Shown here: piece by piece, positions 1 to 8,984 of the stretch
How the letters are laid out: each line of letters begins with the position of its first letter
How positions within the stretch are numbered: the first letter of the stretch is position 1
Assembly: GCA_025998955.1 (NCBI GenBank)
Contig: AP024676.1
Coordinates: forward strand, 3,658,001 to 3,722,000
Length of the DNA stretch: 64,000 bases
DNA from: Candidatus Roseilinea sp.
GTDB lineage: Bacteria; Chloroflexota; Anaerolineae; J036; Brachytrichaceae
Direction of reading: 5' to 3'
Program-made: the position numbers and the translations under genes
Notes under the pieces: generated by a model
What the model was told of the DNA's origin: nothing
Databases searched by the model: none
Seen by the model: the letters and a program-made list of their open reading frames with translations, nothing else

Positions 1-547
1 GTTCGAAATTGCGCAGGGGCAGTGCCCGGACCAGTGTGTTCCACAGCGGGTCGGTGCGCCAAAGCAATGACGGCGTGCGTCGCCCGGCCAGCACCAGCAA
101 GGTGTTCTCCGGCATGCTCAAGAGCAGCTCGTCGTGCAGCCATCCATCCAGCGGCATGAGCGTCTCGTAAGTGTCAACCAGGATGGCAAAGCGCTGACCA
201 TACGTCCTCAGGTTGCTCCAGCCGGCTTCCAGCGCTTCGATCGCAGATAAGTCGAGCGATGGCTCGCCGGCCAGTGCGGCGGAGCGCACCGCGCGGGTGA
301 GCCCAATGGACGTCGGCTCGATGTTGCGCCCGTCAATGTAGAGCGCTATGACGCCTGCGCGCGAGGCGAGTGCGGCGAACTGTTTGAGCAGGAAAGTCTT
401 GCCCACGCCGCCAGGTCCGAATACGTGCAGCACGTAGAACGGCCACGCTTCCGCGTCCAGCGCGGCGCGGAATAGCACGATCTCGGCGTCACGGCCAACG
501 AACTGCTTGAGCCGCGCCGCCTGGAGCTGGCTGCCGAGTGATGACAT
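1..547 (-). CDS. STAND/AAA-type ATPase, N-terminal part (runs off left edge)
   Basis: An uninterrupted minus-strand frame starts at the ATG at 545-547 and runs off the window, giving 182 residues. It begins MSSLGSQLQAARLKQFVGRD. A P-loop (GPGGVGKT) lies around residues 44-51 and a Walker B-like segment (AILVDTYETL) around residue 120. The opening FVGRDAE followed by a P-loop is typical of STAND NTPases and of the ATPase module of LuxR/MalT-like regulators, where nucleotide binding controls a C-terminal sensor or effector. That effector part lies outside the window, so the role cannot be named. It diverges from pheT. On the minus strand a TATATA-like -10 is visible near 560-567. Confidence 0.8.
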   Translation of the reverse strand, partial: MSSLGSQLQAARLKQFVGRDAEIVLFRAALDAEAWPFYVLHVFGPGGVGKTFLLKQFAALASRAGVIALYIDGRNIEPTSIGLTRAVRSAALAGEPSLDLSAIEALEAGWSNLRTYGQRFAILVDTYETLMPLDGWLHDELLLSMPENTLLVLAGRRTPSLLWRTDPLWNTLVRALPLRNFE

Positions 548-745
548 CGGGATGGGGCGTAACTATATATCCGATTGCTTATCACAAGGGGTATATCTTC
601 TTGCAGGGCAGACCGGTAGGCCTGCCCCATTGACGTCAAGCTAAGCTAACCGGACATGGGCAAATGCGTGCGGGGCGGACAGATGAGCAATCTGCTGTTA
701 GAATCTCGCATCCATTTTGCAAAGTGAAGTAAGCCGCACATCATC
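548..745. promoter_or_regulatory. Divergent promoter region between the ATPase and pheT
   Basis: No gene is supported here. A TAGAAT -10-like hexamer for pheT is at 699-704, which would give a 5' leader of about 35 nt, and an AT-rich ATATAT stretch around 560-567 could serve the minus-strand ATPase. A GGGCAG/CTGCCC inverted repeat (606-611 and 622-627) lies between them and could be an operator or a weak hairpin. No good -35 hexamer was recognised. Confidence 0.45.
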
Positions 746-3250
746 ATGCGCGTTCCAATCTCCTGGTTGCGAGAATACGTCGAAATCACGCTGCCTATCG
801 AGCAACTGGCCGAAAAGTTGACCCTGGCTGGCTTCGAGGTCGAGCACATCGAGTATGTCGGGTTGCCTGGCAGCGAGCTGCCGTGGGATCGCGACAAGAT
901 CTTCGTCGGCCAATTGCTCAAGGTCGAACGCCATCCCAATGCAGATCGCCTGCTGTTGGCCACGGTGGACTATGGTGCAGGCCAGCCGATTACGGTCGTC
1001 ACCGGCGCACCGAACATCCGGCCCGGCGACAGTGGGCAGAAGGTCGTGCTGGCACTGAAAGGCGCGCGGTTGTACGACGGTCACAAAGAGGGCAAGGTCA
1101 TCATGACCTTGAAGGAGGTCACGCTGCGCGGCATCAAGAACGACTCGATGGTATGCAGCGAGAAAGAGCTGGGCCTGAGCGACGAGCATGAGGGCATCCT
1201 GATCCTGCCCGACGATGCGCCGGTCGGCGCGCCGCTGGCCGATTACCTGGGCGACGCCGTGCTGGAGATCGCCGTTTTGCCCAGCACGGCCCGCGCTGCC
1301 TCGATCATCGGCGTCGCGCGGGAAGTGGCTGCGCTCACCGGCCAGACCGTCCGCTACCCGCCGATGGATTTCGTCGCCGACGGCGAGCCGATTGAGCGTG
1401 AGCTTCGAATCGAGATTCGAGATTCGAGATTGAATCCGCGCTTCACCGCCGGCATCATCAAAGGCGTCACGATTAGTTCCTCGCCGTTCTGGATGCAGCG
1501 GCGCTTGGCGTTGTGTGGCATGCGCCCGATCAACAACATCGTGGACATCTCCAACTACGTCATGCTCGAGTTCGGCCAACCGACGCACGCCTTCGACCTA
1601 GACGCGGTGCGGGTTGGGCCGAGCGGCATCCGCACGATCATCACGCGCCTGGCGCAAGCAGGCGAGACGCTCACCACGCTCGACGGACAGGTGCGTGTGC
1701 CGCAGCCGACCGACATCTTGGTGTGCGACGAAGTCGGCCCGCTCAGCTTGGCCGGCGTGATGGGCGGCTCAGACAGTGAAGTGAAAGACACTACCCGCAA
1801 CGTGCTCTTCGAGGTGGCGTCCTGGGACAACATCAGCATTCGCAGGACCGCGCGCCACCACAACTTGCACAGCGAGGCCTCGTATCGCTTCTCGCGCGGC
1901 GTGCATCCGGCGCTGGCGATGGTCGCCCAGCGACGTGGGCTGCACCTGCTGCAAAAGCATGCCGGTGGCGTGATCTGCCGAGGCATCCTCGACGCCTATC
2001 CATCGCCGGCCCAACCCGTCACCGTGGCGCTGAATCCCGGTCGCGTGAACAGTCTGCTCGGCGTCGAGATACCGGCTGAGGAGATGGTGCGCATTTTGCG
2101 CGCACTAGAGTTCACAGTCAAAAATGCCGATCCGAGTCACTCCCCATTCCTGACCGTCATCGCGCCGGATCACCGTCTCGACATCGAGGGCGAGCACGAC
2201 CTGATCGAGGAGATCGCGCGCATTTACGGCTACGACCGCATTCCGGAGACGCTGATCGCAGATGAGCTGCCGCCCACACGCGGCAACCCCGAACTCGACT
2301 TCGAGGAGCGTGTGCGCGACCTACTGGTGGGCGCCGGCCTGCAAGAGATCGTGACCTATCGCCTGACCACGCCCGAACAAGAGGCGCGCACCTATGCGCC
2401 GGGCGCGCCTAGCGATAGCCGGCCTTACGTCACGCTGGCCAACCCAATCAACCCAGAGCGCACGGTGATGCGCCACACTCTGGTAAGTGGCGCACTCGAA
2501 ACGTTGGTGGCGAACCTGCGTCACCACGCGCGCGTAGCATTGTTCGAGATCGGTGCGGTCTTCCTGCCGCGCGGCGATGGTCGTCTGCCCGAAGAGCAGG
2601 CGCGCCTGGTGATCGCCATGAGCGGCGCGCGCGTCGAACCTTCCTGGCGCGCCGGCAAGGCCGACGATCTCCCCCACATGGACTTCTACGACCTCAAGGG
2701 CGTCGTCGAATCGCTGCTCAATGGGCTGCACCTGGGCGAGGTGAGCTACGAGGCGACCACGCATCCGACCTACTATCCGGGACGGACAGCCGCCGTGCGC
2801 GCCTGTGATCCGCAGCAGACGATGTTGGGCCTCTTCGGCGAGTTGCACCCGCGCGTGCGCGAGATGTGGGCGCTGCCCGCCGACCGGCCGGTGCTGATCG
2901 CCGATTTCGACCTAGAGGCACTGCGCCGCGCCGTGGCGAAGGACTATGTCGTGCGCGACGTGCCGCGCTTCCCGGCCACGATTGAGGACTTGGCTATCGT
3001 GGTGAATGAAGATGTGCCTGCCGCGACGGTTGCACAGGTGATCCGTCAGGCCGGCGGCGCGCTGCTGCGCGATGTGCGCCTGTTCGACGTCTACCGCAGC
3101 GAGCAGATCGGCGCCGGCAAGAAGAGCCTGGCCTACTCGCTGACCTATCAGGCCGAAGACCGGACGCTCACCGACAAAGACGTGGAGAAGCTGCGTGCGA
3201 AGATCATCCGCGCGGTCGAGGGACAACTGGGTGCCACGGTGCGGCGGTGA
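746..3250 (+). CDS. pheT: Phenylalanyl-tRNA synthetase beta subunit
   Basis: Charges tRNA-Phe as part of the alpha2beta2 synthetase in the cytosol. The 834-residue product begins MRVPISWLREYVE. It has the EMAP-type tRNA-binding OB fold (about 40-160), the B3/B4 editing region (about 220-395; PINNIVDISNYVMLEFGQP), the B5 domain with acidic metal-site residues (LDIEGEHDLIEEIARIYGYD), the catalytic-like core and a C-terminal FDX-ACB domain (about 740-834). Length is slightly above the usual 795-805. pheS is not adjacent, since the upstream neighbour is a divergent ATPase. The start is the ATG after a TAGAAT -10 box. No clear Shine-Dalgarno is visible. Residues about 221-232 are encoded by a 7-nt repeat motif without changing the length expected for the family. 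Confidence 0.97.
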   Translation: MRVPISWLREYVEITLPIEQLAEKLTLAGFEVEHIEYVGLPGSELPWDRDKIFVGQLLKVERHPNADRLLLATVDYGAGQPITVVTGAPNIRPGDSGQKVVLALKGARLYDGHKEGKVIMTLKEVTLRGIKNDSMVCSEKELGLSDEHEGILILPDDAPVGAPLADYLGDAVLEIAVLPSTARAASIIGVAREVAALTGQTVRYPPMDFVADGEPIERELRIEIRDSRLNPRFTAGIIKGVTISSSPFWMQRRLALCGMRPINNIVDISNYVMLEFGQPTHAFDLDAVRVGPSGIRTIITRLAQAGETLTTLDGQVRVPQPTDILVCDEVGPLSLAGVMGGSDSEVKDTTRNVLFEVASWDNISIRRTARHHNLHSEASYRFSRGVHPALAMVAQRRGLHLLQKHAGGVICRGILDAYPSPAQPVTVALNPGRVNSLLGVEIPAEEMVRILRALEFTVKNADPSHSPFLTVIAPDHRLDIEGEHDLIEEIARIYGYDRIPETLIADELPPTRGNPELDFEERVRDLLVGAGLQEIVTYRLTTPEQEARTYAPGAPSDSRPYVTLANPINPERTVMRHTLVSGALETLVANLRHHARVALFEIGAVFLPRGDGRLPEEQARLVIAMSGARVEPSWRAGKADDLPHMDFYDLKGVVESLLNGLHLGEVSYEATTHPTYYPGRTAAVRACDPQQTMLGLFGELHPRVREMWALPADRPVLIADFDLEALRRAVAKDYVVRDVPRFPATIEDLAIVVNEDVPAATVAQVIRQAGGALLRDVRLFDVYRSEQIGAGKKSLAYSLTYQAEDRTLTDKDVEKLRAKIIRAVEGQLGATVRR
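1408..1436 (+). repeat. pheT: In-frame 7-nt tandem repeat inside pheT
   Basis: The coding strand carries successive units of the form GAGATTC (four partial or complete copies). They are translated as the segment IEIRDSRLNPRF at the start of the B3/B4 domain. The surrounding family pattern (a beta strand ending in a ..L.PR[FY] motif) is kept, so the repeat appears to have replaced rather than lengthened the protein. Confidence 0.6.
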
Positions 3251-3318
3251 GTCAGGGATCAGAGATCAGAGATCAGGGATCAGGGATCAGGGATCAGGGA
3301 TCAGAGATTAGAGATTGG
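3251..3318. repeat. Tandem 7-nt repeat array downstream of pheT
   Basis: Immediately after the pheT stop codon are about nine consecutive 7-nt units, mostly ATCAGGG or ATCAGAG, degrading to ATTAGAG at the right end. There are no spacers, so this is not a CRISPR array. The rest of the 250-bp gap before the peptidase gene (3319-3499) shows no supported gene. Confidence 0.9.
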
Positions 3319-3499
3319 CGTTGCCAGGCGTTTCGCCATCCGGCGAGCCACTCACAAGTGAGATTCGCTTCTGCAGACGGCATCGCCCCACGCGAGGTTT
3401 AGCGCGGAACTAAGTGCGCCTCACAGCCGTCTCAGGATGAGCGCGTAACCTCATCGCGCGGCCATTTGCAGGTGTGAACCTCCGTTCCGAGTCACGGTC

Positions 3500-5608
3500 A
3501 TGAACAACAATCGCAACGCCTGGATCGCCATCATCATCGGGTTGATGTTGATTTGCGCCTGCTTCGGCCTCGTCGGCGCCGGGCTGACGTGGCTGGCAGT
3601 GCGCACCGTCACCAGCGCCGAGTTTCGCGACTTCCCGCCGGATGTTGACAGTCCGCCCATCGAGGACGGCAAAATAACGACGAACGCGCCGGTGGTTTCG
3701 CCGACGCCGATCCAAGTCATTCGCCCAGCGTCGCGGCCCGCCACCGGTGCGCCCGATGACCCGATCGAGGCGATTACCGCTGCTGTGCTACCGCGCGAAG
3801 ACCTGGCCGAATTGGCGATCCGCTTCAAAGGCGTATCGCCGAAAGAAGCCGAGGTCAGTTGCCCCACGCTCGCGCCGGAATATCAAATCGGCGCGACGCG
3901 CACCTTCACCTTAACCAACTCAGACACCGACGAGTTGTTCCAGATCGAGGCGCGCCTGGAGCAGAAGGGCGACCACGTCTACATGTGGGTGCAGAGCGCG
4001 CCTACGCGCGTGCGCTTGAACCAGGACAAGCTGCGCCGCGCGGTGGAGATCTTCGATCGCCAGATCTATCCGCGCACGCGCGCGTTCTTCGGCAGCGAGG
4101 ACACGCCCGGCGTGGATTGTGACCCCCGCGTGCACGTGCTGCATGCCATTGGCCTGGGCCGCACCGTTGGTGGCTATTTCTCCTCGCCCGACGGCTATCC
4201 GCGGGTTGTGCGCAGCGACTCGAACGAAGGGCAGATCTTCGTCATGCACGCCGCGCGCGGCTACAACGGCTCCGATCCGGCCAGCGAAACCTACCTCAGC
4301 ACCCTCGCGCACGAGTTCCAGCACATGATTAGCTTCAACCAGACCCACACGCCCGATCTGTGGCTGGAAGAAGGAGCGGCGCAGTTCGCGGAACGGCTGA
4401 ACGGCTACGGCGATGCGGTCACCACGGTGTATGACTTTGCCTCGGCGCCGGAGACGCAGCTCAACACTTGGCAAGAGGACAGCGCCGGTGGCAACAGCGC
4501 ACACTACGGCGCCGGCTATCTGTTCTGGTCCTATCTCTACGACCGCTTCGGCGAGGAGATCCTGCGCAAGTTCGCCCGCTCGCCGGAGCGCAGCGCGCGC
4601 GCCTTGATGCAAGTGCTGGCCGACAATGGCGTGGTGAACCCAGACACCGGACAGCCACTCACGTTCGAAGCGCTGTTCGCGGACTTCGTCATCGCCAACT
4701 ACATGAGCCGCGAGGCGATCGAGCCGGGCACAAATCGCTACAACTACGCCACGATCCGCGTGCCGCCGATGGCGACGCGTGCGGACCTCAACGCCGGAGA
4801 CTATCCGTTCGCGGTGCGCGAAGGGCTGGCACAGTTCGGCACGCACTACTACGAACTTGCGGGGAACAAGCCGGTGACGATTGAATTCACCGGTTCGACG
4901 GTTGTCCCGCTCCTGCCGACCGAGGAAGCCGATGGCGCTTTCTGGTGGTCGAACCGCGCCGATGCCAGCAACTCGCGCCTGACGCGCGAGGTAGACCTCA
5001 CCGGCGTCACGAGCGCCACCTTGACCTATCGGGCATGGTATCGGCTGGAGAAGAATTACGACTACGCTTACGTCACTGCCAGCGAAGATGGCGGACTCAC
5101 CTGGAAGGTGCTCTCACCGACTTCCTGCACCACGGACAATCCGCAAAACGCCAACCTGGGCTGCGGCTACACCGGCCCATCCGGCGGCACCGAGAAGACC
5201 GACGCGCCGCGCTGGCTGAACGAGCGCGTCCGCTTGGATGAATTCGCCGGCAAGAAGATCCTGTTGCGCTTCGAGATGGTCACCGATGCAGCCATCAACC
5301 GCGAGGGCCTGGCGATAGACGACATCGGTATTCCAGAGATCGGCTTCCACGACAACGCGAGCGCCGATTCGGGCTGGCAGGCCGAAGGCTGGGTGCGCGT
5401 TGGCAACTGGCTGCCGCAGCGCTGGCAGGTGCAGGTGATCGTCACCGGCCGCGACGGCAAGCGCCGGCTGCAGCGCATGGCGCTCACCGACAATGCCGGC
5501 ACGCTGACGCTCGACCTCGGCGGGTCGGTGCGCAGTGCCGTGCTGGCCATCTCGCCCACGACGCAGGGCACCACCGAGCCGGCCGGATACGAGCTGCGCA
5601 TCAGGTGA
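3500..5608 (+). CDS. Membrane-anchored or secreted HExxH metallopeptidase with MAM/immune-inhibitor-like domain
   Basis: The 702-residue protein has one N-terminal hydrophobic segment (about 8-32), which is a signal anchor or signal peptide. A zinc-protease motif HEFQH is at 271-275, followed by WLEEGAAQF at about 288. The arrangement H271, E272, H275 and a downstream glutamate (290 or 291) is that of gluzincins such as M6/M30-like peptidases. Residues about 475-615 form a beta-sandwich segment with ASEDGGLTWKVLS and LAIDDIGIPEI, which resembles the MAM-like domain of immune inhibitor A proteases. It probably cleaves proteins outside the cytoplasmic membrane. The substrate is unknown. The 3' end overlaps the convergent antiporter gene by 8 bp. 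Confidence 0.85.
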   Translation: MNNNRNAWIAIIIGLMLICACFGLVGAGLTWLAVRTVTSAEFRDFPPDVDSPPIEDGKITTNAPVVSPTPIQVIRPASRPATGAPDDPIEAITAAVLPREDLAELAIRFKGVSPKEAEVSCPTLAPEYQIGATRTFTLTNSDTDELFQIEARLEQKGDHVYMWVQSAPTRVRLNQDKLRRAVEIFDRQIYPRTRAFFGSEDTPGVDCDPRVHVLHAIGLGRTVGGYFSSPDGYPRVVRSDSNEGQIFVMHAARGYNGSDPASETYLSTLAHEFQHMISFNQTHTPDLWLEEGAAQFAERLNGYGDAVTTVYDFASAPETQLNTWQEDSAGGNSAHYGAGYLFWSYLYDRFGEEILRKFARSPERSARALMQVLADNGVVNPDTGQPLTFEALFADFVIANYMSREAIEPGTNRYNYATIRVPPMATRADLNAGDYPFAVREGLAQFGTHYYELAGNKPVTIEFTGSTVVPLLPTEEADGAFWWSNRADASNSRLTREVDLTGVTSATLTYRAWYRLEKNYDYAYVTASEDGGLTWKVLSPTSCTTDNPQNANLGCGYTGPSGGTEKTDAPRWLNERVRLDEFAGKKILLRFEMVTDAAINREGLAIDDIGIPEIGFHDNASADSGWQAEGWVRVGNWLPQRWQVQVIVTGRDGKRRLQRMALTDNAGTLTLDLGGSVRSAVLAISPTTQGTTEPAGYELRIR

Positions 5609-7613
5609 CCGAGCGCGCCTCGATGCGCGCCGGCTGCGTGATGAGCCGCTCGGCAGCAGTGATCTGGTCCGCGTCGCCGATCAGGCCGATGTGATCGCCC
5701 GGCAGCAACACGGTGTGCGATTTCGGGTTGGGCATCACCTGTTGGCCGCGCAGGATGACGACTACGGACGCGCCCGTCTGCCCGCGGATGTCCGCCTCGG
5801 CCAGCGTTACGCCGGCCACCGGGCTATCTTCTGCCAGCTCGAAGAGCGTGATTTCGAGGATCTGGGCGGCTTCCATGAATTGCCGCAGGGCGTGTCGCTC
5901 CGCGCCGGCGCCCACGTCGTAATGCTCGCGCCGCACCGCATCGGCATATCGCTGCACCTCGCGAATCGGAAAGCCCAGCTGCAACAACGTATGGCGGACG
6001 ATCTCCAGCCCGCCCTCCAGTTCCGGGTGAATCACGTCCTGCGCGCCTAGCGCCGCCAACCGCTTGACGCCATCCGGTGTGATCGCTCGCGCGATGATCG
6101 GTAAGTCGGGGGCAAGCCGGCGCGCGATCATCACTGCCATCTCGGTCGCAGCTTCGTCCGGGAGCGCGACGACCAGCGCCCGAGCGCGTGGCAGGTGCGC
6201 ATGCGTCAGGATCTCCGAGTTAGCGGCATCACCGATCAGCGTTGGGATGCTGCGCTGCTCCAGCGCCGCGATGCGCGTCGCATCCGAATCCACGACCAGG
6301 TGCGGGACACCGAGTGATCCGAGCACGTCCACAATGTGCCGGCCCACGCGCCCGTAGCCGACGATCACCACATGGTCGCTCAGCGTCTCGCGCGGCAGCG
6401 GGTGTTCTGGGCCGTGCTTGTCCAGCCGTTGCCAGAACGTCGGCCAGCGACGCAGGAGCAACTCGAGCGGGCGAATCAGCCGATACATGAACGGGTTCAG
6501 CGTGATGGACAGTAGCGATCCGGCCAGGATGAGCGAGTATTGATCCCGGTCGAGCAGCCCCAGCGTTAGACCGGCCTGACCGATGATGAACGAGAACTCG
6601 CCAATCTGGCTCAAGCCGGCGGCGACCACCAGCGACGTGCGCGCCGGTGCCGGCAGAATCGTCCCCAGCAGGATGGTGATCGCCGATTTACCGACCACGA
6701 TGAGCGCGGTGAGCGCCAGCACGTATCCGGCGTTGGCGATCAGATAGGCCGGATTGACCAACATGCCGACCGACACAAAGAACAGCACGGCGAACGCCTC
6801 GCGGAAGGGCAGCAGATCGGCGCCGGCCTGATGGCTGAGCGGAGATTCGCTGATGATCACTCCCGCCAGGAACGCGCCAAGCGCCAGCGACACACCGAAC
6901 AACTCCGAGGAGCTCAGGGCTGTGCCCAGCGCGAGCACCAGCACCATCAAGATGAAGAGCTCGCGCGAGCGCGTGTGCGCGACGCGCAGTAACACCCATG
7001 GCACGACGCGTCCGCCGACGAACAGGGTCAACGCTACGAAAGCGCCCGCTTTGATCAAGGTCAAAACGACTTTCTGCCAGTCGGTGTTCGGCCCGACGGC
7101 CGCAGCCACCGGCAGCGTGACCAGGATGAGCACGCTGGCTAGGTCTTCCAGCACCAACCAGCCCACAGCCACCCGACCATGCTTGGTGTTCAACAAGCCG
7201 TTGTCCATCAGCCCGCGCAGCAGCACTACCGTGCTGGCGACCGAAATCGCGACGCCAAGCACCAGGCCGGACGCGATTGACCATCCCCACACGCGGGTCA
7301 GCCCAAATCCCAGCATCGAAGCGCAGATCATCTGCAGGATCGCGCCTGGCAAAGCGACGCTGCGCACTTGCCACAAATCGCGCAGCGAGAAGTGGATGCC
7401 GACGCCGAACATCAGGAAGATCACCCCCAGCTCGGCGAGCTGGCTGATGGTCTCCACGTCGCCGACGAACGCCGGGCTGAACGGGCCGATGGCCACGCCG
7501 GCGAGCAAATAGCCGACGATGGTCGGCAGGCCGATGCGCCGGGCGAGCACCCCGCCCAGGAACGCCACGCCGAGCGCGACGGCGATGTTGATGAGCAGAG
7601 GAATGTCGTGCAT
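5601..7613 (-). CDS. Kef/CPA2-type K+/H+ antiporter with RCK (TrkA-N/TrkA-C) domains
   Basis: Monovalent-cation/proton antiporter of the CPA2 family in the cytoplasmic membrane. Residues about 1-390 form roughly twelve membrane helices, including the LPTIVGYLLAGVAIGP segment typical of the family. They are followed by a cytosolic TrkA-N domain with a nucleotide-binding GYGRVGRHIVDVLG motif (about 415-530) and a TrkA-C domain near the end. The RCK part normally gates transport in response to nucleotide or ligand. The ATG at 7611-7613 (MHDIPLL) is preferred over an adjacent TTG one codon upstream. The IS element lies just upstream at 7721 and could separate the gene from distal regulatory sequence. 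Confidence 0.93.
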   Translation of the reverse strand: MHDIPLLINIAVALGVAFLGGVLARRIGLPTIVGYLLAGVAIGPFSPAFVGDVETISQLAELGVIFLMFGVGIHFSLRDLWQVRSVALPGAILQMICASMLGFGLTRVWGWSIASGLVLGVAISVASTVVLLRGLMDNGLLNTKHGRVAVGWLVLEDLASVLILVTLPVAAAVGPNTDWQKVVLTLIKAGAFVALTLFVGGRVVPWVLLRVAHTRSRELFILMVLVLALGTALSSSELFGVSLALGAFLAGVIISESPLSHQAGADLLPFREAFAVLFFVSVGMLVNPAYLIANAGYVLALTALIVVGKSAITILLGTILPAPARTSLVVAAGLSQIGEFSFIIGQAGLTLGLLDRDQYSLILAGSLLSITLNPFMYRLIRPLELLLRRWPTFWQRLDKHGPEHPLPRETLSDHVVIVGYGRVGRHIVDVLGSLGVPHLVVDSDATRIAALEQRSIPTLIGDAANSEILTHAHLPRARALVVALPDEAATEMAVMIARRLAPDLPIIARAITPDGVKRLAALGAQDVIHPELEGGLEIVRHTLLQLGFPIREVQRYADAVRREHYDVGAGAERHALRQFMEAAQILEITLFELAEDSPVAGVTLAEADIRGQTGASVVVILRGQQVMPNPKSHTVLLPGDHIGLIGDADQITAAERLITQPARIEARSVT

Positions 7614-7711
7614 CAACCCCGATCTCTTCGACTCGAATCGAAAGCCGCTGCCTGTTCAGATTTGCGCAGCCACGGGAGAGCGTTGGGACTTGGACGGTTG
7701 CCTTGCATTAT

Positions 7712-7720
7712 CCGCGAAAG
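7712..7720. repeat. Left target-site duplication of the IS
   Basis: CCGCGAAAG here is repeated directly at 8966-8974 on the other side of the element. Removing the element and one copy restores a continuous intergenic sequence. Confidence 0.93.
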
Positions 7721-8965
7721 CTGATTCCCTTACACAAGTTGAGAATAAGGCTTGACGACGGGATCAAGCCGTCGGTTGGATAAGCGGGCATGAAAGTAAG
7801 GCAAGGCGTCGATCATGACATCCAGGCAACGTTTGAGCCAACGCAAGCCGAGTTGAAACAGGCTCAGTTCGCGGTGCGGGCTAGGATCAATCTGGCGACG
7901 ACAGGCTTCGCCTTGGTCCAGGACATGCTCACCCAGTTCATGACACCACACTGTGGCGATGGCGACCGCCAACAGCAACCGTTCGAGGCGTTCCGGGTGA
8001 TGCAGGCGGGTATGCGCCAGGTCGAAGCCCCCGGATTTGTCGTCTCGGAAGCTCTGTTCGATACCCATGCGCCGAGCATACTGGCGCAGCGTCTTGGGAC
8101 TGGCATGCTGCCCGGTCATGACCGCCACCAGTTCAGGCGGGTTCTGGGCATCCCCGACCGACCACGTCACGGCCAAATGCGTCAAGAACGGATCGCTACG
8201 AGTCAGCCGGATGGCCTGAAAGCACCGCACGGTGCCCGGTTGCACCCCAAGTTGATCAATCCGACACGCCCGACCATTGGGGAAGGTTACGATCGTGTTC
8301 TTGGGCACGCGGATGCGGTAGCGCCAACCCACCAAGCCGCACAACTCGGCCCAATCATGGTCACGAAAGCCGCGATCGGCTAGCAGAGTGACGTGTTGGG
8401 CGTAGGCCGCAAGAAAGGTTGCCACCCGTATGAACAGTTCCGCCATGCGTTTGGCCTCGATCAGGCCGGTGCCCCGGGTAACGATCCACCCCAGCGGCAC
8501 CGCTCGGCAGCCGTGCAGCAACGACACGCGGTAAATCTGCAAGCGATCTCCAAACACCAGCGTCCCGTCGATCACCACCGTGATCTTGGTGCGATACCAC
8601 CCCGCCAGCACCTGCTCCAACAGCGGCCGATACACGGCCCACACGTCAACATGGGCGTTGCTCAGCCAGCGCCGGATGCGCGTCACTCGCGACTCGGCCT
8701 CAGCCATGCCCGGCCAGCTGTTGGCGATCTCGCTCAACGCAACCGACCGGGCGTTGATTACCCCAACCACCAACCAGATCAGGTTCACGATCTGCTTGAT
8801 ATTCGTCGTCTGATCACCACACACTGCCATCCGCTTGTGGCTCAATCGGTCATACAATACTTGGCTGCTGCCCATCGGGTGTGCTCCTTGCTTCAGTTTT
8901 GGTCAACCAAAGTATGGTACCCCGATGGGTGGCAACTCGCCACCTTAAATCTGTAAGGGAATCAG
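7721..8965 (-). mobile_element. Complete Tn5/IS50-like IS4-family insertion sequence (1245 bp)
   Basis: Perfect 14-bp terminal inverted repeats CTGATTCCCTTACA occur at 7721-7734 and, reverse-complemented, at 8952-8965. The element is flanked by a 9-bp direct repeat CCGCGAAAG at 7712-7720 and 8966-8974, the length produced by IS50/IS10-type elements. The left outer 19 bp match the Tn5 outside end at 15 of 19 positions (from memory of that end). One intact transposase gene fills the element and its stop codon lies within the left inverted repeat. The intact repeats, TSD and ORF suggest recent insertion. No gene is interrupted: the target is the space between the antiporter and the FAH gene. Confidence 0.95.
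7730..8875 (-). CDS. IS4-family DDE transposase (IS50-like)
   Basis: The 381-residue transposase catalyses cut-and-paste movement of the surrounding element. The acidic triad is visible: the first Asp in VVIDGT, the second in LLADRGF, and the Glu in MGIEQSF. The region YARRMGIEQSFRDDK fits the IS4 signature Y-x2-R-x3-E-x6-K exactly. The reading frame is intact and the stop codon (7730-7732) lies inside the terminal inverted repeat. The next downstream gene is the antiporter, in the same direction. Closest known relatives by these features are IS50/Tn5-type enzymes, though the family subgroup needs a database comparison. Confidence 0.94.
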   Translation of the reverse strand: MGSSQVLYDRLSHKRMAVCGDQTTNIKQIVNLIWLVVGVINARSVALSEIANSWPGMAEAESRVTRIRRWLSNAHVDVWAVYRPLLEQVLAGWYRTKITVVIDGTLVFGDRLQIYRVSLLHGCRAVPLGWIVTRGTGLIEAKRMAELFIRVATFLAAYAQHVTLLADRGFRDHDWAELCGLVGWRYRIRVPKNTIVTFPNGRACRIDQLGVQPGTVRCFQAIRLTRSDPFLTHLAVTWSVGDAQNPPELVAVMTGQHASPKTLRQYARRMGIEQSFRDDKSGGFDLAHTRLHHPERLERLLLAVAIATVWCHELGEHVLDQGEACRRQIDPSPHRELSLFQLGLRWLKRCLDVMIDALPYFHARLSNRRLDPVVKPYSQLV

Positions 8966-8974
8966 CCGCGAAAG
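8966..8974. repeat. Right target-site duplication of the IS
   Basis: Second copy of the 9-bp direct repeat CCGCGAAAG, adjoining the right inverted repeat. Confidence 0.93.
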
Positions 8975-8984
8975 CTAAGCCGAG

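Noticed and set aside
346-639. Minus-strand frame of 97 codons near the left edge
   Set aside because: It overlaps the ATPase frame that carries the P-loop. This alternative frame is Ser/Arg-rich without motifs.
3251-3318. CRISPR array
   Set aside because: The units are 7 nt with no spacers and no cas genes nearby, so it is a simple tandem repeat.
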